Program-made: the position numbers and the translations under genes | Part shown: positions 35,555-44,396 of the stretch, piece by piece | Position numbering within the stretch: position 1 is the first letter of the stretch | Layout: each line of letters opens with the position of its first letter | Notes under the pieces: generated by a model | What the model was told of the DNA's origin: nothing | Seen by the model: only the letters and a program-made list of their open reading frames with translations | The model's database searches: none | Assembly: GCF_003011885.1 (NCBI RefSeq) | Contig: NZ_PXXO01000005.1 | Location: forward strand, 1 to 64,000 | DNA: 64,000 nt | From: Cyanobium usitatum str. Tous | Lineage (GTDB): Bacteria > Cyanobacteriota > Cyanobacteriia > PCC-6307 > Cyanobiaceae | Direction: 5' to 3'

Positions 35555-36553
35555 TCAGCCCAGGTGCTGGGCTACTAGCTGCTTGAGCGAGCCCTGGGGA
35601 CGGGGCCCCAGCTGGGTCACGACCTGACCAGCGCAGAGGGAACCCAGCCGTCCACATTCGTCGACGGACTGGCCCTGGGTGTAGGCGTGCAGGAAGCCAG
35701 CGGCGTAGAGATCACCTGCCCCTGTGGTGTCCAGCAAGGGACCGAGCTGGAAGGGGGCGACGCTGTGGGTGCCGGCGCCATTGAGGACTACCGATCCCTG
35801 CTCGCTGCGGGTGAGGGCAGCCAGCTTGCAGCGGCCCCGCACCTGGTCGGCAGCCTCTTCAAAACTATTGGCCTTGTAGAGGGCCGTGATCTCCATTTCG
35901 TTGGCAAACAGGATGTCGACGTGGCCGTCCACTAGCTCCTGGAAGCTTTCGCGGTGACGCTCGACGCAAAAAGCATCCGACAGGCTCAAAGCCACCTCGC
36001 CCCCATGGGCGCGGGCCACCTCGGCCGCAGTGATGAAAGCCGCCTTGGCCTCGTCGCTGTCCCAGAGGTAACCCTCTAGGTAGAGCACCTTGGCTTGGGC
36101 AACCATGTCAAGGTCGAGGTCGGCTGGATCCAGCCCCACCGAAGCGCCCAAGTATGTGCACATGGTGCGCTGGGCATCCGGAGTCACCAGGATCAGGCAA
36201 CGGGCCGTGGAGGGCCCCTCCGTGGCCGCAGGGGTGTCAAAGCGAGCTCCAACCGAACGGATGTCGTGGGTAAAAATCCCCCCGAGCTGATCGTTGCGCA
36301 CCCGACCGATAAAGCCCGCCCGGCCACCCAGTTGGGCAACCCCGGCCAGGGTGTTGGCAGCGGAGCCGCCAGAGGTTTCAAGGCCCGGTCCAACGCTGGC
36401 GTAGAGGCGCTCGGCTTGGGCTTCGTCCACCAGGGCCATGGTGCCCTTGGTGAGTTCGAAGTTGTCGATCAGGTCGTCGTTGGCTTGCACCAACACGTCA
36501 ACGATGGCGTTGCCAATGCCGACGACGTCGTAGCTCTTGTCCATGGGATCCAT
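35555..36553 (-). CDS. PfkB-family sugar/nucleoside kinase (adenosine kinase-like)
   Basis: 332 aa ribokinase-fold enzyme: VVGIGNAIVDVLVQ at the N-terminus, GGSAANTLAGVAQLGG (substrate-binding PfkB signature 1), and DTTGAGDLYAAGFL with the catalytic Asp and anion hole (signature 2). The closest style is the adenosine kinase/KdgK-like group common in cyanobacteria; substrate not provable. The first ATG (36553) overlaps the purA stop by one base (ATGA), so the two purine-related genes are translationally coupled. A second ATG at 36544 is possible. Confidence 0.85.
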   Translation of the reverse strand: MDPMDKSYDVVGIGNAIVDVLVQANDDLIDNFELTKGTMALVDEAQAERLYASVGPGLETSGGSAANTLAGVAQLGGRAGFIGRVRNDQLGGIFTHDIRSVGARFDTPAATEGPSTARCLILVTPDAQRTMCTYLGASVGLDPADLDLDMVAQAKVLYLEGYLWDSDEAKAAFITAAEVARAHGGEVALSLSDAFCVERHRESFQELVDGHVDILFANEMEITALYKANSFEEAADQVRGRCKLAALTRSEQGSVVLNGAGTHSVAPFQLGPLLDTTGAGDLYAAGFLHAYTQGQSVDECGRLGSLCAGQVVTQLGPRPQGSLKQLVAQHLG

Positions 36554-37872
36554 CAGGTGCTCAGCAGGGCCCGCTTGGGACCGTGAATGGGGTCTTCCAC
36601 AACGATCGTCTGATCGCGGTTAGCGCCAAGGGAAACGATGGCGATCGGCACCTCCATTAGATCGGCAAGAAAGCGCAAATAGCTCATCGCCGTTGGAGGT
36701 AATTCCTCGAGGCTGCGGCAATCTGCAGTAGAGGTTTGCCAACCCGGCAAGGTTTCAAAGATCGGCTGGCAGCGGGCGAAATCCTCCGAACTGCTGGGGA
36801 AATATTCGATCCGCTCGCCGTCGAGTTCGTAGGCAACACATACCTGGATTTCATCGAGCTCATCAAGCACATCGAGCTTGGTGATGGCCAGACAATCGAG
36901 GCCGTTCACCTCCACCGCATAGCGACCGATCACCCCGTCAAACCAACCGCAACGGCGGCGGCGGCCCGTGGTGGTTCCAAACTCACCGCCCCGATCACAT
37001 AGGTGATCGTTGAGGCTGCCCTGGAGCTCGGTGGGGAAGGGACCCTCTCCTACCCGGGTCGTGTACGCCTTGGCTACCCCGATCACCCGATCGATCAAGG
37101 TGGGGCCCACCCCTGCTCCGATGCAGGCACCGCCACTTACTGGGTTTGAGGAGGTGACATAGGGATAGGTGCCGTGGTCAAGATCCAGCAGGGTGCCCTG
37201 GGCTCCCTCAAACAGGATGTTTTGGCGGGCCCGCGCAGCGCTGTGGATAGTGCGGGTGCAATCGACCACATGGGGCGCTAGCCGCTTGCCGTAGCCGACG
37301 TATTCGGCCACAACCGTCTCGAAATCCAACGGCTCAAGGCCGTACAGCTTTTCGAGGATTTCATTCTTTTCGGCAAGGGGGCCCGCGAGGCGATCCCGCA
37401 ACCGATCCCCGTCAAGAATGTCCAGGATTCGGATGCCATTGCGCTCCGATTTATCTGCGTAGGTGGGACCGATGCCCCGGCCAGTGGTGCCGATGCGGCG
37501 ATCGCCGCGGCGCTGTTCCATCGCCTGATCCAAAAGGCGGTGGTAAGGCATGGTGACGTGGGCCGTAGAAGCCAGCTTCAAGCCACTGATGTCGATGCTG
37601 TAGGTGGCGAGCATGTCGAGCTCCCCCAGCATCACCTTGGGGTCGACCACCGTGCCGGAGCCGATCAAGCAAATCGTGTCTGGGTAAAGGATCCCGGAGG
37701 GGATCAGGTGCAGTTTCAGCACCTTGTCGTCCACGACGATGGTGTGGCCGGCGTTCACCCCGCCTTGATACCGCACCACAACGTCGGCTGAGCGGCTGAG
37801 AAGATCCGTGATCTTGCCCTTCCCCTCGTCACCCCACTGCGCACCGATGACGACAACGTTGGCCAAGGACAC
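36553..37872 (-). CDS. purA: Adenylosuccinate synthetase
   Basis: GTP-dependent conversion of IMP plus aspartate to adenylosuccinate, the first committed AMP step. 439 aa. [17 protein letters not shown] at the N-terminus (catalytic Asp and P-loop), GVNAGHTI (catalytic His), [39 protein letters not shown] and the C-terminal [10 protein letters not shown]. The start is a GTG at 37872 ([14 protein letters not shown]). The PfkB kinase follows with one-base overlap. Confidence 0.95.
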   Translation of the reverse strand: MSLANVVVIGAQWGDEGKGKITDLLSRSADVVVRYQGGVNAGHTIVVDDKVLKLHLIPSGILYPDTICLIGSGTVVDPKVMLGELDMLATYSIDISGLKLASTAHVTMPYHRLLDQAMEQRRGDRRIGTTGRGIGPTYADKSERNGIRILDILDGDRLRDRLAGPLAEKNEILEKLYGLEPLDFETVVAEYVGYGKRLAPHVVDCTRTIHSAARARQNILFEGAQGTLLDLDHGTYPYVTSSNPVSGGACIGAGVGPTLIDRVIGVAKAYTTRVGEGPFPTELQGSLNDHLCDRGGEFGTTTGRRRRCGWFDGVIGRYAVEVNGLDCLAITKLDVLDELDEIQVCVAYELDGERIEYFPSSSEDFARCQPIFETLPGWQTSTADCRSLEELPPTAMSYLRFLADLMEVPIAIVSLGANRDQTIVVEDPIHGPKRALLST

Positions 37873-37960
37873 AGCGGCCCGGAGCCGCTTCTGAGCACAA
37901 TCCGAGAGCTTCTCAGATCGTGGGGTCCTTCGTCAAAGATGGTTGGATTGGATCAGGGCC

Positions 37961-38395
37961 TTAGGCGCCGCGAGTCGCGTTGGTTTCAGCCTTCTTGAGT
38001 TCCTTGGCGATCCGCTCCTTAAGCGCCTCCGGCAGCGGGCGATTGGGATAATTGGTGTAGTGGCCAGCCATGGAGTTGATCGCCGTCTGCATGGTGGTGA
38101 AAGAGCCCAAGCCGTTCACCGAGCTGCGGGGGCGGTAGCGGGCCACGTAGCCATTGCTCAGGCTGCGAGCTTCGATCTCGGCCTCAGCGCGGGCAGGATC
38201 GTCGGCCCCTAAGGCGATGGTGCTCAGCAGGCTGTCGGCCACCGCCACAGTGTCCTCGATGTAGTTACCAGAAAGACCAGTATTTGCAGAGCTACAGGCA
38301 GTTAGAGCAAGGCTGAGGCAGAGCACTAGGGCTACGGCCAAGCGTGAAAAAAGCTGCTTCAGCCGCTGGCGGAAGGAGGGAAGCACAGCGGCCAT
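37961..38395 (-). CDS. psb27: Photosystem II assembly lipoprotein Psb27
   Basis: 144 aa. The lumenal protein that binds CP43 in immature or damaged photosystem II before the manganese cluster is built. A basic N-terminus, hydrophobic core and lipobox LTACSS (Cys about residue 34) mark it as a lipoprotein, as for cyanobacterial Psb27. The mature four-helix part has GNYIEDTVAVADSLLS, RSLSNGYVARYRPRSS, and HYTNYPNRPLPEALKERI. It lies between purA and proS on the same strand. Confidence 0.92.
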   Translation of the reverse strand: MAAVLPSFRQRLKQLFSRLAVALVLCLSLALTACSSANTGLSGNYIEDTVAVADSLLSTIALGADDPARAEAEIEARSLSNGYVARYRPRSSVNGLGSFTTMQTAINSMAGHYTNYPNRPLPEALKERIAKELKKAETNATRGA

Positions 38396-38442
38396 GGGAG
38401 AAATGCGAATCCCCCCATCCTAGAAGCCGCCTCAGGGGGCCT

Positions 38443-40269
38443 TTACGCAGGCAGGCCCAAGCGCTGGCTTGCCAAGCAGGGCAGCAGGGTCTCAAGCAGC
38501 TCAATGGCCGGCAGATCGCGCTTGCTGCAGCTGGAGCGCTCCACCAACTCCACCAGACCATCGGCCGCTCCGCGACCAACCACTACCCGCCAGGGAATAC
38601 CAATCAGATCGGCATCCTTAAACTTCACTCCAGCCCGCTCACTGCGGTCATCCAGCAATACATCTACACCTGCTTCCTGGAGACGCAGATAGAGCTGCTC
38701 AGCCAAGCCGCTCTGCTCGGCTTCGGCCCAATTGGCCGCCACCACGATCACTTCGAAGGGCGCAATCGATACGGGCCAGCAGATGCCATTGCCATCGTGA
38801 TGTTGCTCAACAGCCGCCTGGGCCAACCGGGAGACACCGATGCCGTAACAGCCCATCCACAGGGCTTCTTCCGAGCCAGCCTCATTGGTGAAACGGGCCT
38901 CAAGGGCCTCTGAATACTTGCGGCCCAGCTGGAAAATGTGTCCCACCTCAATGCCCCGACTGGCCTGGAGCTGCTGGGAGGGGTCGTGTTGGCAGCGATC
39001 ACCTGGTTGGGCGGCCCGCAGATCAAGGCTCTCAGGGCAGGGGCAGAGGGAGCCCCAAGCCGCGCCTACTAGGTGGTTATCGGTGCTGTTGGCACCACAC
39101 ACAAAGGAACTGAGCTCAGCAGCTGTTCTGTCAGCTAGTCGCAAGAAGTGCTTGGTCCAGTGACCGGAATTGCTCAGCAGCCCATCGGCTAAGTGGGGAC
39201 CCATAAAGCCAAAGGGCAAGGGCAGCAGCCCTTCGCTGGCCGCGGCCTCCTTAGTAATTGGGGCAATGTCTAGTAGCGCCCCATGCTCCGCTGAGCAGCG
39301 GGCCGTTACTGCATTGGCCAGCTTGACTTCGTTGAGTTGTTGATCGCCCCGCAGGCTCACCAGCAGGGGCTGGGCGCTTTGATCTTCAAAACGGGCTAGC
39401 AACATCAACACCTTTACGGTCTGACAGGGCTCAATGCCATGGCCGGCGCAGAGATCTTCAATGCTGCTTTGTCCAGGGGTGGCAAAAGGTTCACCCTCAC
39501 CGCCAGCCCGCGGTCCACTCGGTAGGGAAATTGGGTCAGCGGCTAACGAAACAGCCCGCTCCTGGTTGGCGGCATAGGTCCCATCGGAACTAGCCAAAAT
39601 CAAATCCTCACCGGCCTCAGCCGTAACCATGAATTCCTGGCTGGCCGAGCCACCAATCGCACCGCTGTCTGCCTCCACCGCGACAGCTCGCAGACCACAA
39701 CGGGCAAAGATGCGTCTGTAGGCGCCATCCATAGCGGCGTAGGTTTGCCGCAAGGACTCCTCATTTGCATGGAAGGAGTAAGCATCTTTCATGATGAATT
39801 CGCGACCGCGCATTAAGCCGAAGCGGGGACGAATTTCATCGCGAAATTTGCTCTGTATCTGGTATAAATTGACGGGCAACTGCCTATAAGAACGCAACAG
39901 ATCGGTGGCCAGATATGTGATCACCTCCTCATGGGTAGGCCCCAGCCCCAACTCACGCCCCTGGCGATCCTCCAGGTGGAACATGATGCCCTCCCCTGCG
40001 GTGTAGCCGGCCCAACGGCCGCTTCGCTGCCACAACTCCGCCGGCTGAAGTTGGGGCAACAGGGTTTCAAGGGCTCCGGTGCCGTCCATCTCCTCACGAA
40101 CCACCCTGGAAACCTTCTGGAGCACCCGCCACATCAAGGGGAGGTAGGCGTAGATGCCCGAAGCAACCCGGCGGATGTAGCCGGCGCGAAGCAGCAGCTT
40201 GTGAGAGGGAATCTCAGCCTCCGACGGATCGTCGCGGAGCGTCACCAGCATCAGGCGGGAGACGCGCAT
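38443..40269 (-). CDS. proS: Prolyl-tRNA synthetase
   Basis: 608 aa class II aminoacyl-tRNA synthetase of the bacterial type. Motif 1 region (MLRAGYIRRVASG-like LLRAGYIRRVASGIYAYLPL), motif 2 with FRDEIRPRFGLMRGREF, the inserted editing domain (about residues 230-380) and motif 3 with GCYGIGVSRLAQA, followed by the anticodon-binding domain to the C-terminus. ATG at 40269 (MRVSRLMLVTLRD). The long ORF covers the whole family length. Confidence 0.95.
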   Translation of the reverse strand: MRVSRLMLVTLRDDPSEAEIPSHKLLLRAGYIRRVASGIYAYLPLMWRVLQKVSRVVREEMDGTGALETLLPQLQPAELWQRSGRWAGYTAGEGIMFHLEDRQGRELGLGPTHEEVITYLATDLLRSYRQLPVNLYQIQSKFRDEIRPRFGLMRGREFIMKDAYSFHANEESLRQTYAAMDGAYRRIFARCGLRAVAVEADSGAIGGSASQEFMVTAEAGEDLILASSDGTYAANQERAVSLAADPISLPSGPRAGGEGEPFATPGQSSIEDLCAGHGIEPCQTVKVLMLLARFEDQSAQPLLVSLRGDQQLNEVKLANAVTARCSAEHGALLDIAPITKEAAASEGLLPLPFGFMGPHLADGLLSNSGHWTKHFLRLADRTAAELSSFVCGANSTDNHLVGAAWGSLCPCPESLDLRAAQPGDRCQHDPSQQLQASRGIEVGHIFQLGRKYSEALEARFTNEAGSEEALWMGCYGIGVSRLAQAAVEQHHDGNGICWPVSIAPFEVIVVAANWAEAEQSGLAEQLYLRLQEAGVDVLLDDRSERAGVKFKDADLIGIPWRVVVGRGAADGLVELVERSSCSKRDLPAIELLETLLPCLASQRLGLPA

Positions 40270-40409
40270 GGCAGGAGCTTTCGATGAGGGCGGAACCTAT
40301 CACCGACGCCCAGCCAGGGGAGCCTGTATGGGGGTGACCACCGCTGGTGATTACGTGCAAAACCCCTGCTATGGTCTCGATCTGATCCCGTTAGTCCAAA
40401 AGCCGTCTC

Positions 40410-40898
40410 ATGCCACCCCAGCCCAGTTCTGCAAATGGATTGGGGGCGATCGGGCTACCTGCTGGGCTTGTTGTCCAGGCCGAACCCGCAGATGCTGGAT
40501 CCGCCGAGATCGCTGAAGGCCTAATCGGTATTGATGAGGTCCAAAGGGCTCTCAACCGTTCTCGGGCGTCTGTATACCGCTATACAAATACTGATCCCCG
40601 CAATCTCAATCCGCCTTTCAACCCACGCAAGTTGAATCCGGAATACCGCAGCGATCAAAAGGATCCGCTGATGTTCCACCCCAACGAGGTGGCCCGTTTT
40701 GCCCGCGACGTGCTGCGGATCAAGGAAGTAACGGTTGAGGTACTCAACTCACCGTCTACTGCCACCCAACAATTGTTGGGTTCGATCCTCGAAGAGCTGC
40801 GATCCATCCGATTGCGCCTAGACCATCTCGATGGTCGCCCTACAGACCTGAGTGCGCGCCGTGATCAACACGATCAAGGCTCTCGCCCTGCAGCCTAA
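40410..40898 (+). CDS. Putative DNA-binding protein (resolvase-like helix-turn-helix)
   Basis: 162 aa. After a variable N-terminus, residues about 37-60 (LIGIDEVQRALNRSRASVYRY) look like a MerR/resolvase-type helix-turn-helix, then a basic Asn/Arg/Pro-rich loop (NPPFNPRKLNPEYRSDQ), a helix (HPNEVARFARDVLRI) and a C-terminal coiled-coil-like helix (QLLGSILEELRSIRLRLDHL). Cyanobacterial homologues are often labelled resolvase, but no catalytic domain is visible. A 17-nt direct repeat follows the gene and could be its binding site. The ATG at 40410 is used. Confidence 0.65.
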   Translation: MPPQPSSANGLGAIGLPAGLVVQAEPADAGSAEIAEGLIGIDEVQRALNRSRASVYRYTNTDPRNLNPPFNPRKLNPEYRSDQKDPLMFHPNEVARFARDVLRIKEVTVEVLNSPSTATQQLLGSILEELRSIRLRLDHLDGRPTDLSARRDQHDQGSRPAA

Positions 40899-40919
40899 AA
40901 GGGCCTTACTAGTTAGCCG

Positions 40920-40958
40920 GTCTTGCAAGTTGCACGGTTCAGTCTTGCAAGTTGCACG
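40920..40958 (+). repeat. 17-nt direct repeat, four TTGCA half-sites
   Basis: GTCTTGCAAGTTGCACG at 40920-40936 recurs exactly at 40942-40958, a 22-bp period (two helical turns). Each copy holds two TTGCA units 7 bp apart. It lies in the 168-nt spacer between the putative DNA-binding protein and a small membrane protein gene. Confidence 0.8.
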
Positions 40959-41066
40959 AGTCAATAGTTGTTCAATCCCCAATTTCTGAGCCACAGTGCC
41001 AGAATTGACGAAGTCCCTTTGATTTTCTGAGTGGAATCGGTGCCTTATGCGCCTTTTCCCATTGCT

Positions 41067-41390
41067 ATGGATTCAGTTCCCCGAGATTCCCAACCCTCTT
41101 CCATCCCCCACCTAGCCGAAGCGACCGCGCCAGAACGCGATCTTGATGAGCAGGGTGAAGATCCATTCAGTACGGGCCCCCAAGCCCTTTCAGGCCTGCT
41201 GGGAAGCCTGATCGCCCTGGCAACGGCGGTAGTGCCGCTATCCATGGTTGTAGCTGGACGACCCTTCAGCTATTCGGCCCCGAGCTTCGAGAGCTCAGGG
41301 GCGGCGCTGCAGCAGAAAGCCCTCATAGCCGAGAGCCTGAAAAATCCTGGCCGGATCTCCAAAGCCAGCCGCGTTGACGAGAGCCGTTAG
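41067..41390 (+). CDS. Small membrane protein of unknown function
   Basis: 107 aa from the ATG at 41067 (MDSVPRDSQPSSIPHLAEAT). A Ser/Pro/acidic N-terminus, one hydrophobic helix (GLLGSLIALATAVVPLSMVV) at about residues 46-66, then a Ser/Ala/Lys-rich tail. A GTG at 41031 would give a longer N-terminus. The last 96 nt overlap the convergent methyltransferase gene, so the C-terminal part is the least certain. No family recognised. Confidence 0.5.
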   Translation: MDSVPRDSQPSSIPHLAEATAPERDLDEQGEDPFSTGPQALSGLLGSLIALATAVVPLSMVVAGRPFSYSAPSFESSGAALQQKALIAESLKNPGRISKASRVDESR

Positions 41391-41993
41391 CCGCGCTTCC
41401 CCAATCGGATGGAGGCCTTGGGTAAGAGGAGCGAGATCGTGAGGATCAGCGTTGAGGCCACTAGCCCGTTGGAAACCCATCCAGGCTGCCTCCACCTGGC
41501 TTTGCAGGGTTGATCGCTCCGGCGCCATCAAATCAACCAGCACGAGTTGGCCACCATGCTCAAGGCTGCGGGCAAGGGCCGTAAGGAATGCAAGCTTGCT
41601 GCCATCGTCTGGCAAGGACTGCAAAACCAGCACGGAAAGGGCGCCAGCAAAACATCCGTCGGCGTTGAGGTCCTCGACCGTGGTTTGACGCCAGCTGATC
41701 GACTCGACACCCAGTCGCTGTTGGGAAGCGGCGAGCATCTCAGCGGAGGGATCGATTGCGGTGAGCTGCCAGTCCGGGCGCTGGGCCCTTGCCTCCACCA
41801 GCTCTGCTCCGGTGCCGCAGCCCGCCACCAACACAGCTGCGCCAGAGCTGCTAGCTCGAGGCGAGGCAGCCAGCAAAGCAACCGCCAGGCGAGCCAGGCT
41901 GGCGTATCCCGGAATCAGCTGCTGGACGATTAGGTCGTAACCAAGAGGCAGGTCATAACCAAGAGGCAGGTCATAACCGAGGGGCGTTGACAC
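41295..41993 (-). CDS. Class I SAM-dependent methyltransferase
   Basis: 232 aa. Rossmann-fold motif I VLVAGCGTGAELVEA, motif II LTAIDPSAEMLAAS, and motif post-II (SVLVLQSLPDDG, LEHGGQLVLVDL) fit the UbiE/TrmB-like small-molecule methyltransferase group; substrate unknown. The N-terminus contains PLGYDL three times in tandem, encoded by an 18-nt repeat at 41932-41985, so its length may vary between strains. Start GTG at 41993. Its 3' end overlaps the small membrane protein gene by 96 nt. Confidence 0.8.
   Translation of the reverse strand: MSTPLGYDLPLGYDLPLGYDLIVQQLIPGYASLARLAVALLAASPRASSSGAAVLVAGCGTGAELVEARAQRPDWQLTAIDPSAEMLAASQQRLGVESISWRQTTVEDLNADGCFAGALSVLVLQSLPDDGSKLAFLTALARSLEHGGQLVLVDLMAPERSTLQSQVEAAWMGFQRASGLNADPHDLAPLTQGLHPIGEARLTALVNAAGFGDPARIFQALGYEGFLLQRRP
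41932..41985 (-). repeat. Three tandem copies of an 18-nt coding repeat
   Basis: On the plus strand AGGTCGTAACCAAGAGGC (41932-41949), AGGTCATAACCAAGAGGC (41950-41967) and AGGTCATAACCGAGGGGC (41968-41985) abut with no gap. Each codes for six residues (PLGYDL on the minus strand) at the very start of the methyltransferase. Confidence 0.85.
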
Positions 41994-42075
41994 AGCTCGC
42001 TCGCGAAGGTTCCGATGCTAGGCATTGGGACGGGCGTGACCTAAGTTGGGCGGCGCCCATTCCCCCAGCCCGACC

Positions 42076-42438
42076 GTGCCCACCATCCGTTTTGAACAGG
42101 AAGGCCAGACGGTCGGTTGCATCGAAGGTGCCAATCTCCGCAAGGCCGCCCTGGATGCGGGCATCAACCCTTACAAAGGGCTCAACAACGTCAACAACTG
42201 CGGTGGCATAGGCCAGTGCGGCACCTGCGTTATGGAGGTGATCGAGGGCATGCAAAACCTTTCCCCCCGCAGCGATGTCGAGGAGGTTTACCTCTCTGAT
42301 CGCCCAGCCAATTTCCGCCTCAGCTGCCGCACCAGCGTCAACGGCGACGTCACCGTGCGCACCAAACCGACCAACGCCGTTGGCCAGGGTTCAAACAGCC
42401 TGGTGGGCGCCCTGAAGTCCCTAATCGGCATCAAATAA
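42076..42438 (+). CDS. 2Fe-2S ferredoxin
   Basis: 120 aa. The plant-type 2Fe-2S ligand pattern is NNCGGIGQCGTCVMEV (three cysteines) with the fourth in RLSCRTSV. The beta-grasp fold starts with PTIRFEQEGQTVGCIEGANL. It transfers electrons in the cytosol; partner not identifiable. It is longer than photosynthetic PetF, with a Gly/Ser-rich C-terminal extension (TNAVGQGSNSLVGALKSLI). The start is a GTG at 42076; a longer frame from 42046 overlaps the upstream spacer. Confidence 0.85.
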   Translation: MPTIRFEQEGQTVGCIEGANLRKAALDAGINPYKGLNNVNNCGGIGQCGTCVMEVIEGMQNLSPRSDVEEVYLSDRPANFRLSCRTSVNGDVTVRTKPTNAVGQGSNSLVGALKSLIGIK

Positions 42439-42467
42439 GCGGCCGCTACCCCAATCCGTAGCTCCGG

Positions 42468-42812
42468 ATGAAGCTCTATAGCTATCCCCGTTGCAATACC
42501 TGCCGCAAGGCAATCGTCTGGCTGACAGCCCGTCATCTGGCTGCCGAAACGCTGGACATAACCGAGCAGCCGCCCAGCATCGCCGAACTCGAGCAGGCCT
42601 TGGCCCAGCTTGGAAGGCAGCGCCTGTTCAACACCAGCGGGCAGAGCTATCGGGCCTTGGGGGCCGCTGCGGTGCAGGCCATGGACGATCAGGCGGCGCT
42701 AGCAGCGCTGGCCGCTGACGGCAAATTGATCAAGCGGCCTTTTCTGATCGCAAACGACGGGCGCATCCTCACCGGCTTCAAGGAGCCGGAGTGGCTGGAT
42801 CTTCTGGGCTAG
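42468..42812 (+). CDS. Spx/ArsC-family thioredoxin-fold protein
   Basis: 114 aa. The start KLYSYPRCNTCRKAIVWL contains a CxxC motif at the ArsC/Spx active-site position, followed by LDITEQPPSIAELEQAL, LFNTSGQSYRALG and LIKRPFLIANDGRILTGF (the cis-Pro and RPxx motif). Members are arsenate reductases, Spx-type regulators or YffB-like proteins. It cannot be decided which, though the arsS-like gene elsewhere in the window makes an arsenic link possible. It overlaps the convergent membrane-protein gene by 35 nt. Confidence 0.78.
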   Translation: MKLYSYPRCNTCRKAIVWLTARHLAAETLDITEQPPSIAELEQALAQLGRQRLFNTSGQSYRALGAAAVQAMDDQAALAALAADGKLIKRPFLIANDGRILTGFKEPEWLDLLG

Positions 42813-44319
42813 CTGGGCCAGGGGCGGTCATCAACTGGTCGAGCTCCTGGATCAGTGCTTCAATTCCGGCCCTGTTGATCTGGCTCAGATAGGTGCCCTT
42901 GGCGCCGTCTATCAAGGTGCACAGCAGCTCCTGGGAGCGCTCCAGGGCCGAGCCGCTCTCGAGTGCCGCGGCCAGCTCCTCCCAGAACCGGTCGATGAAC
43001 CGCTGCAATAAATCGAGCTGCACGTCATCGCGGCGGGAAAGCTGGTTGCCAGTGCTGCGGGAAAGCTCAAGGAGGCTGTCGACCATGCCGCTCGCTAGTT
43101 GGCGACTGATGCCGGTCTCGACCTGGAGCAGCGGCTGCAACTGGCGCAGCGGTGCTGGCACCACGGTGCGCTCCAGACTTTGACGCAGGCTGTATCCCAG
43201 CAAACCTTGCAGCTCCGGTGCGAGCTTCGGTGCCACCCGGCTCAGCAGCAGCGGCGCCCAGATCCTCACCAGCTCCACCAGCGCCCGCTCGTCGCTGCTG
43301 CTGGCCACGCTCTGATGGCTGCGCAGGGCTCGCAGCCGCTGGGGCCAGCGCCGCGAGCGAATCAAGCCCTGGGTGCCATCGAGGATCTGCAGCGACAGCA
43401 CTTCAAACAGCTCCACCGCCAGCAGCGCCACCACCCCCCGGCTCACCACGGCCCGCAGGGGCTCAAAATTGACCAAGCCCGAGGTCTGCAGGCGCTCAAG
43501 CACCGGTACCAGCCGCAGCCAGCGCCAGAAGGGCAGCAGGAGGGGCAGGTCGCTCCAACGGCGCAACAGGGCATCACCCCAGCTGAGGCCCGGCAGCCGG
43601 CGCCGCAGCCGGATCAGCCTCAACAGGATGTCTAAAACAAAGACGCTCTGAAACAGCAGCAGGTCGATGCGCCAGAAGTGGTCCGTGGGTCGGCCGTTTT
43701 CATCGATAGATCGCCAGTAGTTGGTGGCCACCAGCGGCAGCACCTGGTCGTTCCAGAAGCGCCGCTCCTGGCTCCAGCCGCTGGTTCGTATCCGCTCTGG
43801 ACTCAGCAACAGGCTGGAGGCCAGTCGAGCGGAATCCCGGTCTGCCCGCTGCCGCAAGCGATTTTTGATTTTCTCCAGGGTTCCCGAGGCCTCAGACGCC
43901 AGAAATGGATTGCTATCGATCAGCTGGGCCGTGAGTTGGGCCTGACGGTTCAGCAGGAGCACCTGGCGGGGCTGCGGCGCCTGGCCGGCAGGCAGGGTCA
44001 GCAGGGCCGCATCGAGTTGGCGAAATTGCTCCAGGTAGGCCTGGGTCTCCCGGTGGGGCTCAATGCCCTTGATCGGATCCACCAGGGGGGTGACATCCGG
44101 GATCACGGTGAGGGGCACCACTAGGGGCACCGAGGGGATCGGGTAGAGGTTGCGCTGCAGCCAGAAGGTGCGCAGCGGCACGTACGTGATGTCAAACGCC
44201 ACCCACAGCAGGTTGACGCTGGCCCACACCGCCACAAAGCGGTCCCAACCCAGCATCCAGCGGCCTACAGGCTCAGCCGATGCCGACTTGGTGCGATCTT
44301 GCCAGCGAGGGGACGCCAT
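42778..44319 (-). CDS. Large conserved-type membrane protein, unknown function
   Basis: 513 aa. An N-terminal helix (FVAVWASVNLLWVAFDITYV) is followed by an extracytoplasmic or loop region rich in Pro/Gln (about residues 50-200), a second hydrophobic pair (IDLLLFQSVFVLDILLRLI; LLLPFWRWLRL), and a long helical C-terminal half (RALVELVRIWAPLLLSRVAP...). The layout resembles ion-channel-linked proteins (FQSVFVLDILLRL followed by a basic loop) but no selectivity filter is visible. No named family. Its gene is divergent from lepB and convergent with the Spx/ArsC-like gene. Confidence 0.65.
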   Translation of the reverse strand: MASPRWQDRTKSASAEPVGRWMLGWDRFVAVWASVNLLWVAFDITYVPLRTFWLQRNLYPIPSVPLVVPLTVIPDVTPLVDPIKGIEPHRETQAYLEQFRQLDAALLTLPAGQAPQPRQVLLLNRQAQLTAQLIDSNPFLASEASGTLEKIKNRLRQRADRDSARLASSLLLSPERIRTSGWSQERRFWNDQVLPLVATNYWRSIDENGRPTDHFWRIDLLLFQSVFVLDILLRLIRLRRRLPGLSWGDALLRRWSDLPLLLPFWRWLRLVPVLERLQTSGLVNFEPLRAVVSRGVVALLAVELFEVLSLQILDGTQGLIRSRRWPQRLRALRSHQSVASSSDERALVELVRIWAPLLLSRVAPKLAPELQGLLGYSLRQSLERTVVPAPLRQLQPLLQVETGISRQLASGMVDSLLELSRSTGNQLSRRDDVQLDLLQRFIDRFWEELAAALESGSALERSQELLCTLIDGAKGTYLSQINRAGIEALIQELDQLMTAPGPASPEDPATPAP

Positions 44320-44379
44320 GGGCTTTGGCGGGGTGGTTGTTGTGCCTAATCTGCCCTGTCTGGTTCGGTGAACCTGAAC

Positions 44380-44386
44380 AAAGGAG
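44380..44386 (+). promoter_or_regulatory. Ribosome binding site deciding the lepB TTG start
   Basis: AAAGGAG at 44380-44386 stands 10 nt before the TTG at 44397. No ATG or GTG with a comparable Shine-Dalgarno exists in this frame nearby, so it supports the TTG as the lepB start. Confidence 0.6.
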
Positions 44387-44396
44387 ATCTGCTGTC

